The position numbers and the translations under genes are program-made. 64,000 nt of DNA, taken from NCBI RefSeq assembly GCF_000730605.1, contig NZ_BBIS01000024.1:37631-101630 (forward strand), in the 5' to 3' direction. Shown here piece after piece: positions 44,547 through 54,008 of the stretch (the first letter of the stretch is position 1; every line of letters begins with the position of its first letter). This DNA comes from Pseudomonas monteilii NBRC 103158 = DSM 14164 (GTDB lineage Bacteria; Pseudomonadota; Gammaproteobacteria; Pseudomonadales; Pseudomonadaceae). Under the pieces are notes generated by a model. The model had not been told where the DNA came from, did no database searches, and was given only the letters and a program-made list of their open reading frames with translations.

Positions 44547-45899
44547 TCAGGCCCCCATCAATGCCTGGCCGCACACCCGCAGCACCTGGCCGTTGACTGC
44601 CCCGGAGCCCGGTTGACTGAGCCAGGCAATGGCTTCGGCGACGTCCTGCGGACGCCCGCCCTGGCCCAACGAGCTCAGGCGCCGGCCGGCCTCACGCAGG
44701 CCCATGGGCATGGCTGCGGTCATGTGGGTTTCGATAAAGCCGGGCGCCACGGCATTGATGCTGCCGCCACGTTCGGCGAGCCGGGGCGCCCAGGCCTGGG
44801 CCAGACCGATCAGCCCGGCCTTGCTGGCGGCGTAGTTAGCCTGCCCACGGTTGCCGGCAATGCCGCTGACCGAGGCCAGCAGGGTGATACGTGCGTTTTC
44901 CCCCAGCGCGCCACTGTCATACAGCGCCTGGGTCAGTACCTGTGGGGCCTTGAGGTTGACGGCCAGCACCGCGTCCCAGTAGTCCGGGGTCATGTTGGCC
45001 AGGGTCTTGTCACGCGTGATGCCGGCGTTGTGCACCACGATGTCGATGCCGTCGGGCAAGGCCGCCAGCAGTTGCGTTGCCGCGTCGCTGGCGCAGATAT
45101 CCAGCGCCAGCGCCTTGCCACCCAGGCGTGCAGCGAGGGCGTCGAGGTCCTGGCTGGCCTGTGGTACATCCAGCAGCAGCACATCAGCGCCATCCCGTGC
45201 CAGGGTTTCGGCAATGGCAGCGCCGATGCCGCGCGCTGCGCCAGTGACCAGGGCACGACGGCCGGCCAGTGGGCGGGTCCAGTCCTCAACCTGGCTGATA
45301 CAGGCTTCCAGGCGCAGCACCTGGCCAGAGATGAAAGCACTCTTGGGCGAGAGGAAAAAGCGCAGGGCGCCCTCCAGCTGGTCATCGGCTCCGGGGGCGA
45401 CATACAGCAGCTGGGCAGTCGCGCCGTTGCGCAGCTCCTTGGCCAGCGAACGGCTGAAGCCTTCCAGTGCCCGTTGGGCAACGCTGGCCAACAGATTGTC
45501 GAGGCTTTCCGGTGCGCGCCCCAGCACCACGATATGCGCGCAAGGCGCCAGGCTACGCAGCAGGGGCTGGAAAAATTCGCGCAACTGCTTCAAGGCATCG
45601 CTGTCGGACAGATGACGGGCATCGAATACCACGGCCTGGATTTTCGGCCCCAGGCCGGCCACCCAGGCTTCAGCCAGCAGGTCGTCGGCATTGAAGCTGT
45701 AAACCTCGTCAGTCAGGCATGGGGCGATGGCTTCAACCTGTTTCGCCATTGGCCCGCCGCCCAGCACCAGCGCCCCTTCCACCGGGCGTAGGCGGCCGGC
45801 CTGCCAGCGCTCCAGCGGGGCTGGGCGTGGCAGGCCAAGGGCATCCACGAGGCGGCGGCCGAGGTTGGAGTTGGCAAAGCCGAGGTAGCGATCGCTCAT
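44547..45899 (-). CDS. High-molecular-weight 3-oxoacyl-ACP/CoA reductase (FabG-like)
   Basis: A 450-residue SDR, nearly twice the usual FabG length. The N-terminal ~200 residues are a degenerate Rossmann-like domain without a nucleotide loop. The C-terminal domain has RALVTGAARGIGAAIAETLA for NADPH binding, VVHNAGITRDKTLANM, SVSGIAGNRGQANYAASKAGL (Ser-Tyr-Lys) and GSINAVAPGFIETHMT. This is the layout of FabG4-type enzymes of mycobacteria. The ATG at 45899 begins MSDRYLGFANSNLGRRL, the family start; the open frame runs 60 codons further without support. Confidence 0.9.
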   Translation of the reverse strand: MSDRYLGFANSNLGRRLVDALGLPRPAPLERWQAGRLRPVEGALVLGGGPMAKQVEAIAPCLTDEVYSFNADDLLAEAWVAGLGPKIQAVVFDARHLSDSDALKQLREFFQPLLRSLAPCAHIVVLGRAPESLDNLLASVAQRALEGFSRSLAKELRNGATAQLLYVAPGADDQLEGALRFFLSPKSAFISGQVLRLEACISQVEDWTRPLAGRRALVTGAARGIGAAIAETLARDGADVLLLDVPQASQDLDALAARLGGKALALDICASDAATQLLAALPDGIDIVVHNAGITRDKTLANMTPDYWDAVLAVNLKAPQVLTQALYDSGALGENARITLLASVSGIAGNRGQANYAASKAGLIGLAQAWAPRLAERGGSINAVAPGFIETHMTAAMPMGLREAGRRLSSLGQGGRPQDVAEAIAWLSQPGSGAVNGQVLRVCGQALMGA

Positions 45900-46017
45900 G
45901 AGTGGGTCTCCGCAAAGGCAAGCTTGAAAGTGTGGACCAACTTCGTGGCAAGGTCGTTCGCCCACGGTAAAAACACCTAGGCTGTACGGATCAAATTGTT
46001 TCAGGAGGAAAAAGCGC

Positions 46018-47298
46018 ATGCGTTCACTTCGCCGGGTCGCGATCCTGGGCGGCAACCGAATTCCCTTCGCCCGCTCCAACGGCGCTTACGCCACGGCCAG
46101 CAACCAGGCGATGCTCACTGTTGCCCTTGAAGGATTGATCGAACGCTATCGCCTGCATGGGCTGCGGCTGGGGGAGGTAGTGGCTGGCGCGGTGCTCAAG
46201 CACTCGCGCGACATGAACCTCACCCGCGAATGTGTGCTGGGTTCGCGCCTTTCACCGCAGACCCCGGCCTATGACCTCCAGCAAGCCTGCGGTACCGGGC
46301 TCGAAGCGGCGTTGCTGGTGGCCAACAAGATCGCCCTGGGGCAGATCGACAGTGGTATTGCCGGCGGCGTGGATACCACCTCCGACGCACCGATTGCCGT
46401 CAACGAAAGCCTGCGCCACATCCTCCTGCAAGCCAACCGTGGCAAAAGCCTGAGCGAGCGGCTCAAGCCCTTTCTCAAGCTCAGGCCTCACCACCTGAAA
46501 CCCGAACTACCACGCAATGGCGAACCACGCACCGGGCTGTCGATGGGCGAGCATTGCGAGCGTATGGCCCAGGCCTGGCGCATTGGCCGTGCCGAACAGG
46601 ACGCGTTGGCGCTGCTCAGCCACCAGAAACTGGCTGCCGCGTATGCCGAGGGTTGGCAGGATGATTTGCTGACGCCGTTTCTTACGTTGACCCGCGACAA
46701 TAACCTGCGCCCCGACCTGACCCTTGAGCGGTTGGCCAAGCTGCAACCCGCCTTTGACCGCAGCGGGCAGGGCACGCTGACGGCCGGTAACGCCACACCG
46801 CTGACGGACGGCGCCTCTATGGTGTTGCTGGGCAGCGAGGAATGGGCCGCGCAGCAGGGGCTGGAGGTGCTGGCTTATCTGGTCGATGGCGAAACCGCTG
46901 CGGTGGACTTTGTGACCGGTCGCGAAGGGCTCTTGATGGCGCCGGTGTATGCCGTGCCACGCTTGCTGGCGCGCAATGGCCTGACCTTGCAAGACTTTGA
47001 CTACTACGAAATCCACGAAGCCTTCGCTGCCCAGGTGCTGTGTACGCTCAAGGCCTGGGAAGATGCCGATTATTGCCGTGAACGGTTGGGGCTGGAGGCG
47101 CCGCTTGGGGCGATTGACCGCAGCAAGCTCAATGTAAAAGGCAGCTCGCTGGCAGCGGGGCACCCGTTTGCGGCGACCGGAGGGCGCATATTGGCCAACC
47201 TGGCCAAGCTGTTGGCCACGGCAGGGAAGGGGCGAGGGTTGATATCGATTTGTGCGGCAGGTGGGCAGGGGGTGACGGTGATTGTCGAGCGCACCTGA
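46018..47298 (+). CDS. Acetyl-CoA C-acyltransferase (thiolase, FadI-like)
   Basis: A 426-residue thiolase. The acyl-accepting Cys lies in DLQQACGTGLEAALL, the His in YYEIHEAFAAQVL, and the second Cys in ISICAAGGQGVTVIVE. NVKGSSLAAGHPFAATGGR is the conserved C-terminal block. Length matches FadI (436 in E. coli). It lies 119 bp from the divergent FabG-MaoC operon, with GGAGG before the ATG, so it may share control. The direction (degradation or synthesis) cannot be told from sequence. Confidence 0.92.
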   Translation: MRSLRRVAILGGNRIPFARSNGAYATASNQAMLTVALEGLIERYRLHGLRLGEVVAGAVLKHSRDMNLTRECVLGSRLSPQTPAYDLQQACGTGLEAALLVANKIALGQIDSGIAGGVDTTSDAPIAVNESLRHILLQANRGKSLSERLKPFLKLRPHHLKPELPRNGEPRTGLSMGEHCERMAQAWRIGRAEQDALALLSHQKLAAAYAEGWQDDLLTPFLTLTRDNNLRPDLTLERLAKLQPAFDRSGQGTLTAGNATPLTDGASMVLLGSEEWAAQQGLEVLAYLVDGETAAVDFVTGREGLLMAPVYAVPRLLARNGLTLQDFDYYEIHEAFAAQVLCTLKAWEDADYCRERLGLEAPLGAIDRSKLNVKGSSLAAGHPFAATGGRILANLAKLLATAGKGRGLISICAAGGQGVTVIVERT

Positions 47299-47352
47299 CG
47301 TGCGTCTGCGTCAGCTGTTAGGCTTGTCCCATCAGAACTACAAGAAGCCGCC

Positions 47353-48132
47353 ATGCCGACCATCGGACATCCCCGCGCCATCCCGGCGCTTGACCACCTG
47401 CCCAGGCCTCTCTACGCCCGTGCCGAAAGCCTCGGCGCCGGCTCCTGGACCACCCGCCACCAGCACGACTGGGTGCAGTTTTCCTACGCCATCAGCGGTG
47501 TACTTGGCGTGTACACCCGCGACGGCAGTTACTTCGCGCCGCCCCAGTGGGGGGTGTGGATTCCTGCTGATGCCGAGCACGAAGTGGTGACCTCGATGCA
47601 GGCCGAAATGCGCAGCCTGTATGTACGGCGTGATGCCTGCCCGTGGGCACCAGAGCAATGCCGGGTGCTGGAAGTAACCCCGTTGGCACGCGAGCTGATC
47701 AAGCAGTTTTGCCTGTTCCCGGCGGATTACCCCGAAGATGACAGCGCCGAAGCACGCCTGGTGGCGGTGCTGCTCGACCAGTTGCGCACGTTGCCCGAGG
47801 TCGGTTTTTCGCTGCCGTTGCCAAGGCACCCTGGGTTGCTGGGGCTGTGCAACGGTTTGATTGCTGCACCGGACCAGCCGCAGACATTGCAGCAATGGGC
47901 GCGGGAGCTGGGTTGCTCGGAGAAGACGCTGATGCGGCTGTTCCAGCGGGAGACTGGGTTGAGCTTTCGAAACTGGCGGCAGCGCATGCGGCTGTTGTCG
48001 TCGCTGGCGTTGCTGGAGGCGGGGGAGAATGTGACCGAGGCGGCGCTGGGATGTGGGTATGACTCGACTTCGGCTTACATTGCGGCGTTCAAGCAGTTGT
48101 TCGGGGCGACGCCTGGGGAGTTGAAGCTTTAG
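47353..48132 (+). CDS. AraC-family transcriptional regulator with cupin domain
   Basis: A 259-residue protein with an N-terminal cupin-like sensor (HQHDWVQFSYAISGVLGVYTRDGSYFAPPQWGVWIPADAEHEV) and a C-terminal pair of helix-turn-helix motifs (TLQQWARELGCSEKTLMRLFQRETGLSFRNWRQRMRL; ENVTEAALGCGYDSTSAYIAAFKQLFGATP). It resembles NimR-type regulators that control an adjacent exporter, though no exporter adjoins. It follows the thiolase by 54 bp on the same strand, and is ended by the palindrome at 48139-48194. Confidence 0.9.
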   Translation: MPTIGHPRAIPALDHLPRPLYARAESLGAGSWTTRHQHDWVQFSYAISGVLGVYTRDGSYFAPPQWGVWIPADAEHEVVTSMQAEMRSLYVRRDACPWAPEQCRVLEVTPLARELIKQFCLFPADYPEDDSAEARLVAVLLDQLRTLPEVGFSLPLPRHPGLLGLCNGLIAAPDQPQTLQQWARELGCSEKTLMRLFQRETGLSFRNWRQRMRLLSSLALLEAGENVTEAALGCGYDSTSAYIAAFKQLFGATPGELKL

Positions 48133-48138
48133 TCCTCG

Positions 48139-48194
48139 GTTGCCTGTACCTGCCTCTTCGCGGCGTTAGTCGCGAAGAGGCAGGTACAGGCAAC
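48139..48194. terminator. Perfect 24-bp inverted repeat between convergent genes
   Basis: Arms 48139-48162 and 48171-48194 are perfectly complementary around an 8-base loop. It fills the whole gap between the AraC gene and the convergent chemoreceptor. The CCTCTTCGCGG-like core is shared by P. putida REP-type palindromes. Confidence 0.75.
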
Positions 48195-48197
48195 GCA

Positions 48198-50141
48198 TCA
48201 GGTGCGGAACCTGCGCACAAGCGCATCCAGCTCATTGGACAGCCCTGCCAGGCTCTCCGAGTCCACCCGCGCCGCCTGGGCCAGTTCGGCGACCAGCTGG
48301 GCATCACCGTGAATCTGGCTGATGTGACGGTTGATGTCCTCGGCCACCTGATGCTGTTCCTCGGCGGCTGTGGCGATCTGCGTATTCATGTCGCGGATCA
48401 CATCCACCGATTCCCGGATTTGCCCGAAGCTGTCGCGTGCCAGGCCAATGCGGCTCACCGATTGCTGCGATACCTCCAGGCTGGCATGCATCTGCGCGGC
48501 CACTTCGGCAGTGCGGTTGGCCAGGTTGCCCAGCAGGCCATCGATTTCGGCAGTGGAGTCGGCAGTGCGTTTGGCCAGGGCCCGTACTTCATCGGCCACC
48601 ACGGCAAAGCCACGGCCTTGCTCACCCGCGCGGGCGGCTTCGATGGCGGCGTTGAGGGCCAGCAGGTTGGTCTGCTCGGCGATCGAGCGGATGGTGCCGA
48701 GGATCGACTGGATGGCATTGCTGTCCCGCTCCAGCTGCTGGATCGACTGGGCCGACTGCTCGATTTCCTGGCTCAGGCGGTCAACGCTGTGTACCGCTGC
48801 ATCGATCTGCTGCTGGCCTTCGCGGGCCTGCTGCTGACCGCTGTCGGCCGACTGCGCTGCCTGGCTGCAGGAGCGCGCCACTTCGTTGGCGGTGGCGACC
48901 ATTTCGTGGAACGCGGTGGAAACCATGTCCACGGCTTCGCGCTGGCGGCCTGCGGCCTCGGCCATGTCGCTGGAGACGCGGGTCGAGCTGCTGGAGGTGC
49001 TGAGGATTTTGCCGGCGGCAGCGCCAATGTGCTGGATCAGGCTGCGGATGGCGCCCAGGAACTGGTTGAACCAGCTGGCCAGTTGCGCGGTTTCGTCGCG
49101 GCCGCGGATTTCCAGGTTACGGGTCAGGTCACCTTCACCTTGGGCAATGTCTTCCAGGCCGTTGGTAACGCTGTTGATCGGGCGCACGATCAGTTTGGCG
49201 AACGCTGCACCCACCACGGCGAACAACGCCGCCAACACCACGGCGACGACCCCGATCAGCCAGGTTAGCCGGGTGGTGGTCTGCATCACTTCGCTGTGTT
49301 CGATCAGGCCGATGAAGGTCCAGCCCAGTTGCTCGTCGGGGTAGACGTTGGCCATGTAGCGCACGCCATTGAGCTCGACTTCGACCAGGCCTTTGCCCGC
49401 CTTGGCCAACTCGGCATAACCACCGCCAAAGCTCGCCAGTTGCTTGAAGTTGTGCCCGGCGTCGCGTGGGTCGACCATTACGTTACCGTTGCTTTCCACC
49501 AGCATCAGGTAGCCGCTTTCGCCCAGCTTGATCTGCTTGATGATCTCGGTAAGGCCCTTGAGCGACACGTCGATGTTGACCACGCCACCGGGGTTGCCCA
49601 GCTGGTTGGCCACGGCGCGCACGGTGCTGACCAGTACCGCATCGTCTGCAGCCCAGTAGTAGGCGCCGGTACGTACGGTTTTGCCCGGGTTGGCCATGGC
49701 CAGTTGGTACCAGGGGCGAGTCCGTGGGTCGTAATTGACGAACTTCTGCCCTGCCGGCCAGCCTGTGTAGCCACCGTCGTTCACCCCGTAGGACAAGTAG
49801 GCATACGCAGGGTGTGAGTTGGCCAGGCGGGTCATGAAGTCAAGGAGCTTGCTGGCCTGCTCGCCCAGTTCGTAGGACGGCGAGGCACTCATGTACTTGT
49901 TCAGCTCGCTGCCCGTGGCGGCGACCATTGGCTGCGAAGCCATGTACTCGACGTTCTGGTTGATGCCCTGGAAGAAGATGTTCATCGCGTTGCTGACCTG
50001 GCGGATTTCCCGGCTGCTGCTGTCGAGGAATCCGTCGCGGGCTTCGCCACGCAGGTTGAGGACCACCAAGGTGGCCACGAGGACGATGGGCAAGCCGGCG
50101 ATGACCGCGAATGCCCAGGTCAGTTTCTGTTTGATGCTCAT
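48198..50141 (-). CDS. Methyl-accepting chemotaxis protein with dCache sensor
   Basis: A 647-residue chemoreceptor. TM1 is about 9-29 ([21 protein letters not shown]). The periplasmic region (about 35-275) has a double Cache pattern: [74 protein letters not shown] and [18 protein letters not shown]2 is around 280-300, then a HAMP ([31 protein letters not shown]). The signalling hairpin is [33 protein letters not shown]. dCache_1 receptors of this type often bind amino acids or organic acids; the ligand is unknown. Start chosen at 50141 with GGGAG upstream. Confidence 0.9.
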   Translation of the reverse strand: MSIKQKLTWAFAVIAGLPIVLVATLVVLNLRGEARDGFLDSSSREIRQVSNAMNIFFQGINQNVEYMASQPMVAATGSELNKYMSASPSYELGEQASKLLDFMTRLANSHPAYAYLSYGVNDGGYTGWPAGQKFVNYDPRTRPWYQLAMANPGKTVRTGAYYWAADDAVLVSTVRAVANQLGNPGGVVNIDVSLKGLTEIIKQIKLGESGYLMLVESNGNVMVDPRDAGHNFKQLASFGGGYAELAKAGKGLVEVELNGVRYMANVYPDEQLGWTFIGLIEHSEVMQTTTRLTWLIGVVAVVLAALFAVVGAAFAKLIVRPINSVTNGLEDIAQGEGDLTRNLEIRGRDETAQLASWFNQFLGAIRSLIQHIGAAAGKILSTSSSSTRVSSDMAEAAGRQREAVDMVSTAFHEMVATANEVARSCSQAAQSADSGQQQAREGQQQIDAAVHSVDRLSQEIEQSAQSIQQLERDSNAIQSILGTIRSIAEQTNLLALNAAIEAARAGEQGRGFAVVADEVRALAKRTADSTAEIDGLLGNLANRTAEVAAQMHASLEVSQQSVSRIGLARDSFGQIRESVDVIRDMNTQIATAAEEQHQVAEDINRHISQIHGDAQLVAELAQAARVDSESLAGLSNELDALVRRFRT

Positions 50142-50308
50142 CGACGCTCCCGGAATTTTTATTGTCGACACACGAGGCAGGTAGCCAGTGCATCGGCAGC
50201 ATCCGGGTTTTATGTAGCCAGAACGCCCGTATTTATTGGATAAAGTCGTAGTTGGTGACTATTCGGTCGCGTTTGGACGCTTTTGGCATACCAAACGCGT
50301 GTGACCGT

Positions 50309-50719
50309 TCAGTGGCAGCAGCTGCCGGCGGCGCCGTTGGCGAGGTCTTTGAGGATCGGGCAGTCCGGGCGGTCGTCCCCTTGGCAGTGCGAAACCAGCT
50401 CGCCAAGGGTGTCGCGCAGGCTCACCAGTTCCTCGATGCGCCGGTTCAGCTCGTCGATGTGCTGCATGGCCAGCGCTTTCACATCGGCGCTGGCACGCTG
50501 GCGGTCCTGCCACAAGGTCAGCAGCTTGCCGACCTCCTCCAGGGAAAACCCCAGGTCGCGGGAGCGCTTGATGAAGGCCAGGCTGTGCAAGTCTTCCGCC
50601 TGGTACAGGCGGTAGCCGCTGTCGCTGCGTGTGGCCGGTTTGAGCAGGCCGATGGATTCGTAGTAACGGATCATCTTGGTGCTAAGCCCGCTGCGGCGGG
50701 CGGCCTGGCCGATATTCAT
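50309..50719 (-). CDS. cueR: MerR-family copper-responsive regulator CueR
   Basis: A 136-residue MerR protein. The winged helix-turn-helix [39 protein letters not shown] is followed by a dimerisation helix and a C-terminal metal loop with Cys in [14 protein letters not shown], the C-x7-C spacing of Cu(I)-sensing CueR. The tail ends AAGSCCH, an extra Cys-Cys-His. It overlaps the copA stop by 4 bp (ATGA), so it is cotranscribed with and follows copA. CueR-type operators lie before copA and copZ. In the same frame the sequence stays open upstream through the (ACC) repeat of copA. Confidence 0.93.
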   Translation of the reverse strand: MNIGQAARRSGLSTKMIRYYESIGLLKPATRSDSGYRLYQAEDLHSLAFIKRSRDLGFSLEEVGKLLTLWQDRQRASADVKALAMQHIDELNRRIEELVSLRDTLGELVSHCQGDDRPDCPILKDLANGAAGSCCH

Positions 50720-53136
50720 GGCGCCTCCTGGGTGGTGGTGGTGGTGGTGGTGGTGGTGGTGGTGGGTTTCCACGTTTTGAGCCACAGTGCGTTGCTGACC
50801 ACGCTCACGCTGGACAGGGCCATGGCGGCGCCGGCCAGTACCGGGTTGAGGTAACCCAGCGCGGCCAGCGGGATGCCGATCAGGTTGTAGATGAATGCCC
50901 AGAACAGGTTCTGGCGAATCTTCGCATAGGTCTTGCGGCTGATCTCCAGGGCCGCAGGCACCAGGCGAGGGTCGCCGCGCATCAGGGTGATGCCAGCGGC
51001 CTGCATGGCCACGTCGGTACCGCCACCCATGGCAATGCCGATGTCGGCGGCGGCCAGTGCCGGGGCATCGTTGATGCCATCACCCACCATGGCGACCACG
51101 CCGTCCTGTTTGAGCGTGGCCACGGTCGCAGCCTTGTCGGCTGGCAATACTTCGGCATGCACATCGTCGATGCCCAGGGCGTCTGCAACCACTTTGGCGC
51201 TGCCGCGGTTGTCGCCGGTCAGCAGGTGGCTGCTGATGTGTTGGGCATGCAGGGTGTCGATGGCTTGCGCGGCGCCGGGCTTGAGGCTGTCACCAAAGGC
51301 GAACAGCCCCAGCACGCGGGGTTGCGCGCCACGTTCGAGCAGCCACGACAAGGTACGCCCCTCGGCTTCCCAGGCCTGGGCCTTCGCAGCCAGGTCGCCG
51401 GGCTGCAGCCCGCTTTCGTCCAGCAGGCGGCGGTTACCCAGGGCCAGCTCACGGCCTTCCACACTTCCTGCGATACCGCGCCCGGTCAGCGACTGACTGT
51501 CGGTAACCACCGGCACGTCCAGCCCCTGTTCGGCACAGGCATCCAGCACTGCTTTGGCCAGTGGGTGTTCGCTGCCACGTTGCAGGGCGCCGGCCAGGCG
51601 GTGGAGGTCGGCACTGCTGCCAGCCTGTGCCTGGCTGTGAACCACCCGAGGACTGCCGGAGGTGAGGGTGCCGGTTTTGTCGAAGACCACGCGGTTGACC
51701 GCATGGGCACGCTCCAGGGCTTCGGCGTCCTTGATCAGGATACCGTGGCGGGCAGCGACCCCGGTGCCGGCCATGATTGCCGCAGGGGTGGCCAGGCCGA
51801 GGGCGCAGGGGCAGGCGATGACCAGCACGGCGACGGCGTTGATCAGCGCGGTTTCCAGCGGTGCGCCGGCCAGCCACCAGCCGACCAGCGTGATCAGGGC
51901 CAGCACCAGCACGGCGGGGACGAACACCTGGCTGACCCGATCGACCAGCTTCTGGATCGGCGCCTTGGCGGCCTGGGCGTCTTCGACCAGGCGGATGATA
52001 CGTGCCAGCACGGTTTCGGTCCCCAGCGCCTGGGTGCGCACCAGCAACCGGCCTTCGCCATTGATGGCACCGCCCGTGACGCTGTCGCCCGGCTGCTTGG
52101 GTACTGGCAGGCTCTCTCCGCTGATCAGGGCTTCGTCGGCATGGCTGCTGCCGTCCTCGACTACACCATCGACCGGGAAGCGCTCGCCGGGCTTGACCAG
52201 TACCAGGTCGCCCAGGCGCAACTGGGCAATGGGCACGTCTTCTTCCTGACCCTCGACGACACGCACGGCACGTTCCGGACGCAGTGCCTCAAGGGCGCGG
52301 ATGGCGCTGGCGGTCTGGCGCTTGGCACGGCTTTCCAGGTACTTGCCCAGCAATACCAGGGCAATGACCACGGCCGAGGCTTCGAAGTACAAGTGCGGGG
52401 CCATGCCGGCGGGTGCTTGCGCCCACTGGTAAAGGCTCAGGCCATAGCCGGCGCTGGTGCCCAGGGCCACCAGCAGGTCCATGTTGCCGGCACCGGCGCG
52501 CACGGCCTTCCAGGCGGCTTTGTAGAAGCGTGCGCCGAGAATGAATTGCACCGGCGTGGCCAGCAGGAACTGTACCCATGCTGGCAGCATCCAGTGCAGG
52601 CCGAAGGGCTGCACCAGCATTGGCAGTACCAGCGGCAGGGCCAACAGCAAGGCTGCGCCGACCGCCAGACGCTCATTGCGCAGGCGGCGCTGGGCAGCGC
52701 TTTGGTCGTCCTTGGCCGATTGCGGCAGGCTGGCGCTGTAGCCGGCATTGTGCACGGCGTCGATCAGCTGGTTGTCATCGAGGGCTGCGAGCACTTCGAG
52801 GTGAGCGCGTTCGCTGGCGAGGTTGACGCTGACGTGCTCGACCCCAGGCAGCTTGCCAAGGGCACGCTCAACGCGGCCGGCGCAACTGGCGCAGGTCATG
52901 CCGCCAATCTGCAGTTCGACAGTGCGGGTGGGCACGTCGTAGCCGGCTTCGCGCACGGCGTCGACCAGGGCGGGCAGGCTGTTGGCCGGGGCCTGGACCC
53001 GAGCCTGTTCGGTGGCGAGGTTGACGCTGACCTGTTCAGCGCCGGTGACCTTGCGCAGGGCGCGCTCGACCCTGCCGGCACAGCTGGCGCAGGTCATGCC
53101 GGAGATCGGCAGTTCGTAAGTGGTGGATGCGGGCAT
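50716..53136 (-). CDS. copA: Copper(I)-exporting P1B-type ATPase CopA
   Basis: An 806-residue inner-membrane pump. Two N-terminal heavy-metal domains each have [15 protein letters not shown]. Eight membrane segments follow, with CPC in [15 protein letters not shown], the actuator motif LISGESLPV, the phosphorylation site [12 protein letters not shown], the SEHPLAKAV motif, the [10 protein letters not shown] hinge, and the YN and MxxSS signatures ([29 protein letters not shown]) of Cu(I) transport. The C-terminus ends in a run of eleven threonines before QEAP, encoded by an ACC microsatellite. Start at 53136 has AAGGAGGAG upstream. Regulated by CueR through the box at 53169-53189. Confidence 0.97.
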   Translation of the reverse strand: MPASTTYELPISGMTCASCAGRVERALRKVTGAEQVSVNLATEQARVQAPANSLPALVDAVREAGYDVPTRTVELQIGGMTCASCAGRVERALGKLPGVEHVSVNLASERAHLEVLAALDDNQLIDAVHNAGYSASLPQSAKDDQSAAQRRLRNERLAVGAALLLALPLVLPMLVQPFGLHWMLPAWVQFLLATPVQFILGARFYKAAWKAVRAGAGNMDLLVALGTSAGYGLSLYQWAQAPAGMAPHLYFEASAVVIALVLLGKYLESRAKRQTASAIRALEALRPERAVRVVEGQEEDVPIAQLRLGDLVLVKPGERFPVDGVVEDGSSHADEALISGESLPVPKQPGDSVTGGAINGEGRLLVRTQALGTETVLARIIRLVEDAQAAKAPIQKLVDRVSQVFVPAVLVLALITLVGWWLAGAPLETALINAVAVLVIACPCALGLATPAAIMAGTGVAARHGILIKDAEALERAHAVNRVVFDKTGTLTSGSPRVVHSQAQAGSSADLHRLAGALQRGSEHPLAKAVLDACAEQGLDVPVVTDSQSLTGRGIAGSVEGRELALGNRRLLDESGLQPGDLAAKAQAWEAEGRTLSWLLERGAQPRVLGLFAFGDSLKPGAAQAIDTLHAQHISSHLLTGDNRGSAKVVADALGIDDVHAEVLPADKAATVATLKQDGVVAMVGDGINDAPALAAADIGIAMGGGTDVAMQAAGITLMRGDPRLVPAALEISRKTYAKIRQNLFWAFIYNLIGIPLAALGYLNPVLAGAAMALSSVSVVSNALWLKTWKPTTTTTTTTTTTQEAP
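50731..50763 (-). repeat. Trinucleotide repeat (ACC)11 at the 3' end of copA
   Basis: Eleven perfect copies of ACC on the minus strand encode a threonine run in copA. Read in the next frame the same repeat encodes eleven histidines in an open frame continuous with cueR. Copy-number change would alter tail length but not the frame. Confidence 0.9.
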
Positions 53137-53161
53137 GGCTCTCCTCCTTGGACAGGCCTCC

Positions 53162-53192
53162 AGCATCAACCTTGCCATGCAGGTAAGGTCAA
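53162..53192 (-). promoter_or_regulatory. CueR-type promoter of copA
   Basis: On the minus strand TTGACC (53192-53187) is followed by the dyad ACCTT-N11-AAGGT (53189-53169) and a poor -10 (GATGCT) after a long 19-bp spacer. This is the hallmark of MerR-family activated promoters, with the ACCTT/AAGGT arms used by CueR. It overlaps the stop codon of the upstream gene. Confidence 0.85.
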
Positions 53193-53575
53193 TAGCCCAG
53201 GCCGGCTCGCTTCAACTCCAGGCCATATTGCCCCATGGCGATGCGGTATTTGTTGATCTGGCCCGCCTGCAAATTCAAACGTGTGCTGCGCTGGTTCTCG
53301 ATGCCCGGCGCGCAGCCTTGCACCTGCCCTGGCAGCAGGCGCAGACGTACGTCCACCGGACCGGGTGGAAGGTTGAACGAGGTGGACTGTTCCTGGAACA
53401 CGCGCCCGGAGAGCTGGTCGTTGAGGTAAACGCCAATTTCGCAACCGGTGGCCACTTCCAGGCGTTCCCGGGAGATGATCAGTACGCTGTAGTCCGAGTT
53501 GCCCTCGGCGCTAGCCGGTGGCACCGCAGCCAGTGCGCTCAATAGCCCGACAACGCCCAATGCTGCCCTGAACAT
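53189..53575 (-). CDS. Periplasmic hypothetical protein upstream of copA
   Basis: A 128-residue protein with a signal peptide ([23 protein letters not shown]) and a mature beta-rich domain with two cysteines ([23 protein letters not shown]) that may form a disulfide. I recognise no named family. It is on the copA strand with its stop inside the copA promoter box. It also lies back to back with copZ. A link to copper is inferred only from position. The start has GGAG 9 bases upstream. Confidence 0.75.
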   Translation of the reverse strand: MFRAALGVVGLLSALAAVPPASAEGNSDYSVLIISRERLEVATGCEIGVYLNDQLSGRVFQEQSTSFNLPPGPVDVRLRLLPGQVQGCAPGIENQRSTRLNLQAGQINKYRIAMGQYGLELKRAGLGY

Positions 53576-53648
53576 GAATAATCTCCTGCTTGCCTGATCG
53601 TCAAAGGCGCAGCTTGGCCGACACGGGCGTAGATTTCCACCCCGGGTG

Positions 53649-53679
53649 TTGACCTTGCCCCGATGGCAAGCTTGAGACT
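53649..53679 (+). promoter_or_regulatory. CueR-type promoter of copZ
   Basis: TTGACC (53649-53654) is followed by the dyad CTTGCC-N5-GGCAAG (53654-53670) and a weak -10 (GAGACT) after a 19-bp spacer. Same design as the copA promoter, with a better-conserved palindrome. Confidence 0.85.
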
Positions 53680-53706
53680 CGTTGAAAACCTGAAGGAGAG
53701 ACCCCC

Positions 53707-53904
53707 ATGCAAGTGTTCAATGTACAAGGCATGACCTGTGGCCATTGTGTGAAAGCGGTGACCCGGGCGGTGCAGGAGCAGGATGCTGCGGCCAAAATCG
53801 AGGTCGACCTGGCGGCCAGACAGGTGCGGGTGCAGAGTGAGCTGGCACCAGAGCAGATTCTTACCGCCATTCGGGACGAGGGCTATCAGGCCGAGGTGGC
53901 GTGA
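53707..53904 (+). CDS. copZ: Copper chaperone CopZ
   Basis: A 65-residue heavy-metal-associated domain with the Cu(I)-binding motif GMTCGHC (Cys 11 and 14), a ferredoxin-like fold and a C-terminal IRDEGYQAEVA. It hands Cu(I) to the metal domains of CopA in the cytoplasm. GGAG lies 9 bases before the ATG, and a CueR-type promoter lies about 30 bases further up, so copZ is induced with copA though on the other strand. Confidence 0.95.
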   Translation: MQVFNVQGMTCGHCVKAVTRAVQEQDAAAKIEVDLAARQVRVQSELAPEQILTAIRDEGYQAEVA

Positions 53905-54008
53905 TACGTCAGGGTTGCCTGGCGGCCCATGTGTTGCAAATGTTTTCATCCTGAAGGGGTCCACAGCAGGTAGAATCAGCCACTTGCTTAGCCTGCTATG
54001 GATTCCTG

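Noticed and set aside
50719..50785. CueR with an N-terminal poly-histidine extension
   Set aside because: The ATG at 50719 matches the CueR family start and overlaps the copA stop in the usual ATGA fashion; the upstream histidine run is read from the copA repeat and has no own ribosome-binding site. Retained only as a frameshift idea.
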